NCBI RefSeq assembly: GCF_003285265.1 | Contig: NZ_CP030239.1 | Location: 1,364,001-1,428,000, forward strand | Length of the DNA stretch: 64,000 nucleotides | Source of the DNA: Paracoccus mutanolyticus | GTDB taxonomy: Bacteria > Pseudomonadota > Alphaproteobacteria > Rhodobacterales > Rhodobacteraceae | Direction of reading: 5' to 3' | Part shown: positions 55,931-64,000 of the stretch, in pieces | Layout: every line of letters starts with the position of its first letter | Position numbering within the stretch: the first letter of the stretch is position 1 | Translations under genes and position numbers: made by a program | Notes under the pieces: model-generated | What the model was told of the DNA's origin: nothing | Databases searched by the model: none | What the model saw: only the letters and a program-made list of their open reading frames with translations

Positions 55931-56587
55931 ATGTCGAACCCCATGCTCCAGATCCTTGTCCTTGCCGCGATCGCCATCTTCCTGATCCTGCGGCTGCGCG
56001 GTGTGCTGGGGACCCGCGACGGGTTCGAGCCGACCCAGACCCCCGAGGAGACGGTGGCGCCGCGCCGCTTCGACGTGATCGAGGGAACGGCCGAGACGCC
56101 CGATACCGACATCGCCGATCATGCCGAGCCGGGCAGCGCCACGGCCCGCGCCTTGGCCGCGATGAAAGAGGTCGAGCCGGGCTTTGCCGTCGGCCCCTTC
56201 CTGAGCGGCGCGAAATCCGCCTACGAGATGATCCTGCTGGCGTTCGAACGGGGCGATCTGTCTGAGGTGCGCGGCTTTCTGGCCCCGGCCGTGGCCGAGG
56301 CCTTCGACGGGGTCATCGCCGACCGCAAGGCACGCGGCCTGACGACCGAGGCGCAGTTCCTGGGCACCCGCGAAACGGCGCTGGCCGCGGCCGAATTCAA
56401 CCCGCAGACGCGCCTGGCCGAACTGTCCGTCCGCTTCGTGGGCGAAATGATCGTGGCCACCCGAGACGCGCAGGGCAATGTCGTGGATGGCGACCCGCGC
56501 TCGGCCCGCAAGCAGCGCGACGTCTGGACCTTTGCCCGCCAGATGGGGTCAAGCGACCCGAACTGGCAACTGGTCGCCACCGCCTGA
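55931..56587 (+). CDS. Tim44/TimA-domain membrane-anchored protein
   Basis: ATG 55931. An N-terminal span (residues 5-22, MLQILVLAAIAIFLILRLRG) is followed by an acidic linker and the Tim44-like domain: FLSGAKSAYEMILLAFERG, LRGFLAPAVAEAFDG and ELSVRFVGEMIVATRD. It has 218 residues, intact. Bacterial TimA-type proteins are linked to envelope protein insertion. Its neighbours secB and fxsA fit an envelope role. Confidence 0.88.
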   Translation: MSNPMLQILVLAAIAIFLILRLRGVLGTRDGFEPTQTPEETVAPRRFDVIEGTAETPDTDIADHAEPGSATARALAAMKEVEPGFAVGPFLSGAKSAYEMILLAFERGDLSEVRGFLAPAVAEAFDGVIADRKARGLTTEAQFLGTRETALAAAEFNPQTRLAELSVRFVGEMIVATRDAQGNVVDGDPRSARKQRDVWTFARQMGSSDPNWQLVATA

Positions 56588-56590
56588 GCC

Positions 56591-57184
56591 ATGGCACGGC
56601 GGCGGGGCCTGACGGCCGACGAAAAGGCCCTCTGGTCCCGCATCGCCGCGACGGCGGTGCCCATGCATCCGTCCAAGGCGCCCGAACCGACCCCCTTGCC
56701 AAAGCCCTCCCTGCCCGCCACGCCCGAGCCCGCCCGACCGGCCCCCCTGCCGGATTTCCGCATCGGGGCCAAGCCGCTGAAGGGCGCCGCGACCCGCATC
56801 GACCTTTCCCCCCATCCCGGCCGCGCCCTGCATGACCAACCCCTGCGGATGGATCACAAGACCCATCGCCGCATGGCCCAGGGCAAGCTTGCGCCCGAGG
56901 CGCGGATCGACCTGCATGGCATGACGCTGAACGTGGCGCAGCCCGCGCTGACCCGCTTCATCCTGAACGCCCGGACCAGCGGGCTGCGCCTGGTCCTGGT
57001 CATCACCGGCAAGGGGCGCCAAGGGGGGGCCGACGCGCCCCTGCCCGTCCGCCCGGGGGCCTTGCGCCACAATGTCCCCCATTGGCTGCATATGCCGCCC
57101 CTGGACCAGCTTGTGCTGCAGGTCAAGCCGGCCCATCGCCGCCACGGCGGCGAGGGCGCCTATTACGTCTATCTGCGGCGATAG
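56591..57184 (+). CDS. Smr-domain protein
   Basis: ATG 56591, 3 bp after the previous stop, so the two are cotranscribed. A proline-rich N-terminal half leads to the Smr domain: RIDLHGMTLNVAQPALTRFI, LRLVLVITGKGRQGG and LRHNVPHWLHMPPLDQLVL, where the LHGM and TGKG motifs mark nuclease-type Smr. It has 197 residues, intact. Such proteins act on branched DNA or on RNA. Confidence 0.9.
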   Translation: MARRRGLTADEKALWSRIAATAVPMHPSKAPEPTPLPKPSLPATPEPARPAPLPDFRIGAKPLKGAATRIDLSPHPGRALHDQPLRMDHKTHRRMAQGKLAPEARIDLHGMTLNVAQPALTRFILNARTSGLRLVLVITGKGRQGGADAPLPVRPGALRHNVPHWLHMPPLDQLVLQVKPAHRRHGGEGAYYVYLRR

Positions 57185-57194
57185 GGCGGCGCGG

Positions 57195-57380
57195 TCAGAC
57201 GCCCGAGCCGTAGTTCGCCTTGGGTCCCGCCAGCCACCAGATGATCAGCCCCACCACCGGCAGGATCGCGACCAGCAGGATCCAGATGATCTTGGTCGAT
57301 GTCGCTGCATTGGTGTTGATGATCGAGGCGATGGCCCAAACATCCAGCGCAAAGATGATGATCCCGAAGATATATCCCAT
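57195..57380 (-). CDS. Small PLDc_N-type membrane peptide
   Basis: ATG 57380 after GGAAAGGACC. The 61-residue product has two spans (about 4-24 and 30-50: YIFGIIIFALDVWAIASII and IIWILLVAILPVVGLIIWWL) and the closing GPKANY. This is the N-terminal domain of cardiolipin-synthase-type phospholipases found alone, a common stress peptide. A perfect EcfG-type promoter lies 27 bp upstream. Confidence 0.8.
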   Translation of the reverse strand: MGYIFGIIIFALDVWAIASIINTNAATSTKIIWILLVAILPVVGLIIWWLAGPKANYGSGV

Positions 57381-57407
57381 GACGGTCCTTTCCGGCTACC
57401 GGGCCTC

Positions 57408-57432
57408 AACGATGCCCAAGCAGCCAGGTTCC
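57408..57432 (-). promoter_or_regulatory. EcfG-type general stress promoter
   Basis: On the minus strand GGAAC, 16 bp, CGTT: an exact consensus match. It sits between hslU and the PLDc_N gene, with its -10 ending 27 bp before the ATG at 57380. Confidence 0.7.
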
Positions 57433-57433
57433 G

Positions 57434-58720
57434 TCAAAGCACATAGCGCGACAGGTCGGTCGACCGCGACAGGTCGCCCAGATGGCGTTCGACGAAGGCA
57501 TCGTCCACCGTCACCACCTCGCCCGAGCGGTCGGGCGCGCTGAACGAAAGCTCCTCGAAGACCCGCTCGATCACGGTGTAAAGCCGCCGCGCGCCGATGT
57601 TCTCGACCAGCCGTTCCTGGTCTCATGGCCAGCGCCCGATGCCGTTCTCGTACTGATCCGGAAGAGGTGCCGCCCGGCATCGTAAGCATGGGTTGTTTTC
57701 CCGCCACGGGCATCGGTCTCGGTCAGGATGTTGCCATAGGCGTCGTAGGTGTAGCGACCGACCACCCGCGTGGTCAGCCGGCCCTGCAGCTCCGGCAGCA
57801 GGTCGCTGGGCTTGGCGATATGAAAGGCGCCGCTGGCGATGAACAGGATGTGGTCGGTCTTGACCGGGCCGTATTTGGTGCTGACCGTCGTGCCCTCGAT
57901 CAGCGGCAGCAGGTCGCGCTGCACCCCCTCGCGCGACACGTCGCCGCCGCGCGCATCGGTTCGCGCCGCGAATTGTCGATCTCGTCGATGAGACGATGCC
58001 GATATCCTGCACGCTCGCCAGCGCGTCGCCCTTGACCACCTCGTCGTCCAGAACCGTCGGCATACTCGGCGATCTGCAGGTCGTATTCTAGGGCACGGTG
58101 AGCTTGCGCCGCACCCGGCGGCCGCCAAAGGCCTTCATCAGCCCGGACAGGTCCATCATGCCACCGATGGCGCCCGGCTGACCCGGCACCTCCATCATGC
58201 CCAGCGGGTTCGAGTTGTCCTGCAACTCAAGCTCGATCACGGTGTCGTCCAACTCGCCGCGCTTCAGCTTGTCGCGGAACATCTGCCGGGTCTGCTCGCG
58301 CGCGCCCTCGCCGGCCAGGGCAGCGACGACGCGCTCCTCGGCCTGCTTGTGGGCGCGCGCCTTGACCTCCTCGCGCATCCGCTCGCGGGTCTCGATGATG
58401 GCAGCGTCGGCCAGGTCGCGGATGATCTGTTCGACATCGCGGCCGACATAGCCCACCTCGGTGAACTTCGTCGCCTCGACCTTCAGGAAGGGCGCGCGGG
58501 CCAGCTTGGCCAGGCGGCGGCTGATCTCGGTCTTGCCCACGCCGGTCGGGCCGATCATCAGGATGTTCTTGGGATAGACCTCATCCCTCAGGTCGTCGCC
58601 CAGCTGGCGACGGCGCCAGCGGTTGCGCAGGGCCACGGCCACGGCGCGCTTGGCGTCCTTCTGGCCGATGATGAACCGGTCCAGTTCGGACACGATCTCG
58701 CGCGGGGTCAGGTCACTCAT
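57434..58720 (-). pseudogene. hslU: HslU protease ATPase, frameshifted and carrying an Rhs-type patch
   Basis: ATG 58720 ([19 protein letters not shown]). Walker A is [17 protein letters not shown] and [16 protein letters not shown] follows. At 58088 a frameshift ends the first part after RRKLTVP; later pieces [30 protein letters not shown] and [16 protein letters not shown] are in other frames. Then Rhs/YD-repeat sequence (RYTYDAYGN...) replaces about 40 residues. HslU resumes at ENGIG and [14 protein letters not shown] and ends LSRYVL with TGA at 57434-57436. With HslV it forms a chaperone-protease. As written it is not functional, and its condition is worse than any neighbour. Confidence 0.87.
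57660..57785 (-). other. Rhs/YD-repeat fragment inside hslU
   Basis: The frame reads [19 protein letters not shown], then [18 protein letters not shown], a standard YD repeat. The hexapeptide ILTETD also occurs at the matching place in HslU, so the patch shares local homology with its host gene. Limits are estimates. Confidence 0.7.
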
Positions 58721-58760
58721 TTCAAACCTCTCTCATGCCGGGAAACGCCGTCTTTCACTG

Positions 58761-58807
58761 TTTCCCAAATACCCTGGGGGAGTCCGCAGGATGGGGGCGA
58801 AGCCCCC
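58761..58807 (-). repeat. REP-like interspersed element, copy C (inverted)
   Basis: On the minus strand: GGGGGCTTCGCCCCC, then ATCCTGCGGACTCCCCC and AGGGTATTTGGG. It occupies most of the gap between hslV and hslU, with its first bases touching the hslV stop. Confidence 0.75.
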
Positions 58808-59362
58808 TCAGCCCAGGACCTCGACCGTCAGGTTGCCGTTGGTATAGACGCAGATGTCGGCCGCGATCGCCATGGCCTTGCGGGCGACGCCCTCGGCGTC
58901 CAGATCGCTTTCCATCAGCCCGCGGGCCGCGGCAAGCGCATAGTTCCCGCCCGAGCCGATGGCGGCGACGTCATGCTCGGGCTCCAGCACGTCGCCGGCG
59001 CCGGTGACGACGAAGATGTCCTTGCCGTCGGTGACGATCAGCATGGCCTCCAGGTTGCGCAGGTACTTGTCCATGCGCCAGTCCTTGGCCAGGTCCACGC
59101 AGGCCCGCGCCAGCTGTCCGGGGGCCGATTCCAGCTTCTTCTCCAGCCGCTCCAGCAGGGTGAAGGCATCGGCGGTCGAGCCGGCAAAGCCTACCACCAC
59201 ATCGTGCCCGCCGGGCTTCAGCCGCCGCACCTTGCGCGCGGTGCCCTTCATCACCGTCTGGCCGACGCTGACCTGACCGTCGCCGGCGACGACGACGCGG
59301 CCGGCCCGCCGCACCGCCAGGATGGTGGTGCCGTGCCAGCCGGGAAATCTTTCATCGGACAT
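58808..59362 (-). CDS. hslV: HslV protease subunit
   Basis: ATG 59362; 184 residues. The propeptide [11 protein letters not shown] precedes the catalytic Thr ([18 protein letters not shown]). Other features: [19 protein letters not shown] and [18 protein letters not shown]. It forms the proteolytic core with HslU. Intact. Confidence 0.96.
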   Translation of the reverse strand: MSDERFPGWHGTTILAVRRAGRVVVAGDGQVSVGQTVMKGTARKVRRLKPGGHDVVVGFAGSTADAFTLLERLEKKLESAPGQLARACVDLAKDWRMDKYLRNLEAMLIVTDGKDIFVVTGAGDVLEPEHDVAAIGSGGNYALAAARGLMESDLDAEGVARKAMAIAADICVYTNGNLTVEVLG

Positions 59363-59445
59363 GGGGTTCTCCGCTTTCGTCTCGGGGCTCAGATAGGACC
59401 GGGGGGCATCTTTCGCAACCCGCCCTGCCGGGCTAGCCTGCGCGC

Positions 59446-60335
59446 ATGATCCTGCGCGCCTATCTGGAACCCCCGATGCTGCGGACCGCCCGCGCCGGCA
59501 CGTTCAACTTTCTGAACGTGCTGAAAGCGGCGGTCGAGGATGCGGGCTGGACCCTCGAATGGCACGAAACCGGACCCGAGGCCCGGCGGCGCGCCCCGGA
59601 CCGCGACGGCTACACGCTGTTTCACGCCGAGGCACCGACCCATGACCGCGCCCTGACCTTCCGCCGGGCCTATCACTACCCCTTCTGGCAGATCGAGCCG
59701 GTCCAGCAGCGCTGGCGTTTCGCCGTGGCGCGCGCGGATTTCGACCCCAAGGACATCGCCCCCGGTCCCGCCCGCGCCTTCGCGGACCGGCTGCGCAACC
59801 GCGTCCTGCCCGGACCGCCCCCGCGGCGGGATGGTCCGGTGCTGATCCCGCTTCAGGGCCGGATCCTCGCCATCGCAGCTGCCAGACCATGAGCCCCGTC
59901 GAAATGGTGGAAACCGTCGCCGCCACCGGCCATCCCTGCGTCGCCACCCTGCACCCGAACGAAGCCTATGATCCGGCCGATCACGCGGCCCTGGCCGGGC
60001 TCGCGGACCGCCACCCGAACCTGCGGATCGGCGGGCCCACGGCGGCGATCCTGCGCGACTGCGCCTTTGTTGCGACGGAAAACAGCGCGGTGGCATTCGA
60101 CGGCTATCTGCTGGGCAAGCCTGCGGTGCTGTTCGCGCAGATCGACTTTCACCACATCGGCCTGAACGTGGCCGAGCTGGGCGTGCGCGAGGCACTGAAC
60201 GCGGCCGAAACCCATCGCCCGGATTTCGACCGCTACCTGTTCTGGTTCCTGCAGCAGCGGGCGATCAATGCGACCCTGCCCGATGCGGGCGCCCGGATCC
60301 TGGCCGCGATGCGCCGGGGCGGCTGGCCGATCTGA
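59446..60335 (+). CDS. Uncharacterised protein, capsule-polysaccharide-synthesis-like (one frameshift)
   Basis: ATG 59446 ([15 protein letters not shown]). The first part, to PLQGRIL, is in one frame; a shift near 59870 leads to the second ([20 protein letters not shown], then [29 protein letters not shown] [19 protein letters not shown]). The restored protein is about 295 residues. The layout of a C-terminal block with TENSA and GKPAVLF is like glycosyltransferase-type capsule proteins, which hold a nucleotide-binding end. I do not know the function. It lies between hslV and trxA with no pathway clue. Confidence 0.6.
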
Positions 60336-60370
60336 CCGCCGCCCGCGCCGTCCCTTCAGACGCCATCCGT

Positions 60371-60694
60371 TCAGATGGAATTGTCGATCCAGGCCTTCAG
60401 CGCGGCCTTGGGCGCGGCGCCGATCTTGTTCGAGACCACCTCGCCGTCCTTGAACAGGAACAGCGCAGGAATGCCGCGCACGCCAAGCGCCGCCGGGCTT
60501 TCGGGGTTCTCGTCCACGTTCACCTTGACGATCTTGACCTTGCCTTCGTATTCGGCGGCCAGTTCCTCAAGCGCCGGGCCGATCTGGCGGCAGGGGCCAC
60601 ACCACTCGGCCCAGAAATCGACCACGACCGGGGTCGCGGACTGACGCACTTCGGTGTCGAAATCGGCGTCGGAAACGGCTTGGGTATTGGCCAT
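60371..60694 (-). CDS. trxA: Thioredoxin
   Basis: ATG 60694; 107 residues. The redox site [18 protein letters not shown] and the cis-Pro [15 protein letters not shown] are present. It is the general cytoplasmic disulphide reductant. It follows addA on the same strand by 50 bp. Intact. Confidence 0.97.
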   Translation of the reverse strand: MANTQAVSDADFDTEVRQSATPVVVDFWAEWCGPCRQIGPALEELAAEYEGKVKIVKVNVDENPESPAALGVRGIPALFLFKDGEVVSNKIGAAPKAALKAWIDNSI

Positions 60695-60744
60695 CGGGAT
60701 CTCCTGCGATGCGCCGGCGATGCCGGCAGGACTGTCAGGAAGAG

Positions 60745-63700
60745 CTAGGCACCCAAGGGGACCGGGTCAAGGCCCGCCGCCACCGCCCCCGCCATCGCAC
60801 GGTCCAGCACGGCATCGGGCAGCGCCATCAGGCTGCGCGTCGCCGTCCACAGCACGGCGGTCTCGACCCGCAGCCCGGGCCAGAGCTGCGCCAGCGCCGC
60901 GCGATAGGCCGCCATCTGCCGCAGGATGCCCAAAGGCACCGCCTCGGGCGTGGCGGGCACGTCGCGGTTCGACTTGTAATCCACCGCCAGGACCCGGTCC
61001 TCTGTGATCACAAGCCGGTCGATCTTGCCGTGCAGCATCCCGATGCCGGGCAGCGGGGCGGCCAGCGCCAGTTCCTGAAACACCTCGGCCCCCTCGGGCA
61101 GGGCAAAGACCTGAGCCAGGTCGGGCGCCGCGATCACGGCGCGGGCCTCGTCCAGCAGGGCGGCCAGTTCGGGGGGGCCCGGCAAGCCCCCCTCGGCATC
61201 GGCCAGCACGTCGCGGGCGATGGCGGCCCAGTCGGCGGGGTCGCGGCCCGGCAGGTGCTCCAGCAGCAGGTGCAGCCGCGTGCCCTGCAGCATCGCGGCC
61301 TCGGCATCGCCGGGCCCCCGGCCAGCACCTTGGCGCCGCCAAGCGCGGTTGCCGCGATGGGGCGGCGCTTGGCCGGCATGGGCGGCGGCGGCGCGGCCAG
61401 CCACAGGGGCATCGCCACCGGCGGCCTTTCGGCCCGCCAGGTATCGGGCGCCTCGGCCGGCCAGTCGCCAAAGCTCAGGCGACGGATCTCGCCGCCCCAG
61501 GGGGCCGGCATCCGCGTCTCCTCAAGCCCGCAGCGGCCGAAGCCCGCGGCGACCATGCCGTGCCAGCTTTCCGCGTCCGCCTCGCCCGCCGCGGCGACGA
61601 TCAGCCAGCTTTCCGCGCGGGTCAGCCCGACATACAGCAGGCGCTTGCGTTCCTCGAGCTGGCGGCGGGTCTGCTCGGCCGCCCAGGCCTCAACCGCTTC
61701 GGGCCGTTCGCCCTTGCGGCCGCGCCACAGCGCCAGCCCGTCCGGCGCGGACAGCACAGGCGCCTCGCGCGGGGGGCGGCGGCTGGCGGTGTCGGGCATG
61801 ATGACGATGGGGCTTTCCAGGCCCTTCGAGCCATGCACCGTCATCACCCGGATCAGCCCCTCCCCCTCGCCGGCGCTGCCGGGCTGGCGGCGCACCTCGA
61901 CATCGTCGCCCGAAAGCCAGACCAGGAAGCCGGTCAGCGAGGGCGTCTCGCTGGATTCGTAGCGCAGCGCCTGGGACAGCAGCTCGTCGATGCCGTCCTG
62001 CGCCTCGGGACCCAGGCGCGCCAGCAGCGCCTCGCGCCCGCCGTGGCGGATCAGCAGGCGCTGGATCAGGTCATAGGGCCGCATGAAGCCGGTCTGGCCC
62101 ATCAGGTCCGACAGCACCTCGACCGCGTGGCGATGCGCGGATTCCCGCAGTCGCCGCCACAGGTATTCGCCGCGTTTGCGCCCTGCCGCCAAGCGGTACA
62201 GCGCCTCCTCGGTCAACCCGAACAGGGGCGAGCGCAGGGCGGCGGCCAGCGACAGGTCGTCCTCGGGCGTGGCCAGGACCGACAGCACGGCGCTGATGTC
62301 CTTGACGGCCATCTCTCCGGCCAGCTTCAGCCGGTCGGCGCCGGCCACGGGCAGGTTCGCCGACTTCAGCGCCGCGATGATTTCGGCAAACAGGTCCGAG
62401 CGGCGCTGCACCAGGATCAGCACGTCGCCGGCCCGGACCCGGCGCACCGCGCCCGACTTGGCGTCAAAGATCGGCTGGCCGAGCATGGCGCGGATCGCCT
62501 CGGCGACGGCGCGGGCCGCTGCGTGGTTTCCGAATCTCGGCCGGCTGGCCACGGGGCTGGTCCAGTCGCCGGGCTCGGGCCGGTCGGGCCGGGGGACCGC
62601 CGGCCACAGGTCGACCCGGCCCGGCATGTCGCCGCGAAAGGCCAGGTGGCGCGGCGGATCGCCCAGGCCCTGCGCGGCATCGCCGGCAAAGACCTGGTCC
62701 ACCAGCGACAGGATCGCGGTCGAGGACCGGAACGAATGGCGCAATTCCAGCACCTGCATCGGGTTCTGCACCGACTCGAAGGCGGCGGCGAAACCGGCGC
62801 GGCGGGCCTCGAACACGGCGATGTCGGCCCCCTGGAAGGAATAGATCGACTGCTTGGGATCGCCCACCACGAACAGGCTGCGCGCCACATCCCGCGCGCC
62901 CTGCCCCGAGGTGAATTCGTCCGTCAGCCGCTCGATCACCTGCCATTGCGCGGGGCTGGTGTCCTGCGCCTCGTCGACCAGGATGTGGTCGATGCCACCG
63001 TCCAGGCGGAACAGCACCCATTGCGCCATGCTGTCGTCCGACAAAAGCCGCGCCGTCCGTTCGATCAGGTCGTCGAAATCCAGCCAGCCCTGCACCGCCT
63101 TTTGCGCCCGATATTGCGCCATGAAGGTATGGCCGAAGCCGTGCAGCGCCAGGCATTTCTGGGCATGGGCCAGGGCAATGCGGCGCGGCCGCGCCAGGGC
63201 CACGCGCTCCATCAGGATGGCAAGGTCCTCCATCAGATGCGCGCAGGGGCCGGTGCGCAGCCCCTTGGTCGGAAAGCCATCGTATTTCGGGGCGAAGGGC
63301 TCCTTGGCGGTGGCGCCGTAAAGCAGGACCGATTCCAGGATCGCGAGTTCCGCCGCGCCGGGGCGGGTCCAGTCGCCCTGCGCCAGCCGGGCCGCCGCCT
63401 TCTGGTCGTTGGCGCCGCTTTTCTGCAGATGCGGGATCAGCGCGGCGACGACCAGCGCGCCATCCCCGAAGCATTCCGCCAGCAGGCCCGCCATGTCGGC
63501 GCCGGGCTGCAATCCGCAGGACCGCCACAGCGCGTCCCGGTCGGCGGGGGCATCGAACCCCCGCAGCCCGGCCAGGAAGGCGTCGAGGTTTTCGCCCGAA
63601 TGCAGCGCCAGCAGGTCCTTAAGCGCGGGATGGCCGTCGCGGGCCATTTCCTCGATGATCTCGGCGCGCAGCAGGGCGGCGCTGCGGTCGTCAAGCTCGG

Positions 63701-64000
63701 TAAAGCCGTGCGGCACGCCCGCCTCGATCGGAAAGCGGCGCAGGACGCCCGCGCAGAAGCTGTGGATGGTCTGGACCTTCAGCCCGCCCGGCGTCTCGAT
63801 GGCGCGGGCGAACAGGCGGCGCGCGGCCCGCAGGTCGGGCGCGGTCCCCTCGCCCAGCCGGGCGAGTTCGGCGCGCAGGCCGGGTTCGGGCAGCATGGCC
63901 CATTGCCCCAGCCGCGCCAGCAGGCGGTTCTGCATCTCGGTCGCCGCCGCCTTGGTATAGGTCAGGCACAGGATGCGTTCGGGCGCGGTCCCGGCCAGCA
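60745..64000 (-). CDS. addA: Double-strand-break repair helicase-nuclease AddA, N-terminus beyond the window
   Basis: The frame enters from 64000, so the Walker A region is not seen. Superfamily-1 motifs are [31 protein letters not shown] (Walker B), [25 protein letters not shown] and [15 protein letters not shown], then [17 protein letters not shown] frameshift near 61320 leads to [17 protein letters not shown], and the RecB-type nuclease motif [13 protein letters not shown] is retained. The stop is at 60745-60747. AddA pairs with AddB, expected upstream outside the window, to process breaks before RecA. The single shift is probably an error. Confidence 0.9.

Overview
The window is high-GC DNA from an alphaproteobacterium of the Rhodobacterales, most likely Paracoccus or a close relative. 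The main pointers are the divergent regB / regA-hvrA redox regulon, a porin and DUF3576 lipoprotein of Rhodobacteraceae type, the lptE-holA pair behind leuS, and general-stress promoters of the alphaproteobacterial EcfG class. This placement is inferred from gene content; no rRNA gene is present.

Layout. 0-2 kb: xylitol dehydrogenase and xylulokinase. 2-3.6 kb: two DUF2382 stress proteins behind an EcfG-type promoter. 3.8-4.9 kb: wreck of a type I-C CRISPR-Cas locus, a short array fused to a cas3 stump. 5-14 kb: surface-polysaccharide cluster (five glycosyltransferases, UDP-galactopyranose mutase, two dehydrogenases, a broken glycoside hydrolase), pointing to a galactofuranose-containing polymer. 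14-17.7 kb: small stress proteins (PRC-barrel, DUF892, hydrophilic peptides) and an HWE histidine kinase. 17.7-23.3 kb: TetR regulator, choline/betaine-type ABC transporter, pyrroline-5-carboxylate reductase-like and ornithine cyclodeaminase-like genes. 23.4-31.2 kb: catalase-like protein, YdeP-type molybdoenzyme, thiolase and modE-modABC. 31-35.7 kb: orphan gene, lysozyme-like lipoprotein, IS481-type element, yggS and porin. 36-43.7 kb: DUF3576, leuS, lptE, holA, a flavoprotein, a GST and an MFS carrier. 43.8-48.6 kb: acid phosphatase, MFS, two sugar transferases and asd. 49-54 kb: MTA/SAH nucleosidase, PAS protein, regB, regA and hvrA. 54-64 kb: secB, fxsA, Tim44-like, Smr, hslVU, trxA and addA.

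Two things dominate a careful reading. First, single-base frameshifts occur in about twenty otherwise well-conserved genes, including housekeeping ones; where the lost base can be deduced it lies in a G/C run. Most are probably assembly or sequencing errors rather than true pseudogenes. Second, at least five genes (a glycoside hydrolase, modA, holA plus its neighbour, asd, hslU) have a stretch of roughly 120-200 bp replaced by a fragment of an unrelated mobile or repetitive family (Rhs/YD repeat, IS256-type transposase, ParA), with correct gene sequence resuming afterwards. Two patches carry nearly the same 120 bp. Since asd and holA are normally essential, mis-filled assembly gaps are the leading explanation, but a real patch-recombination process should be excluded from reads.

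The best-supported biology is a coherent general-stress regulon. Sites of form GGAAC-N16-CGTT (or one mismatch) lie about 27-90 bp upstream of the DUF2382 pair, the 14.1 kb membrane/hydrophilic pair, the 15 kb PRC-barrel pair, DUF892, the catalase-like gene and a PLDc_N membrane peptide. The cas3-repeat fusion is a clear record of how a CRISPR-Cas locus can die by a single deletion, provided the join is real.
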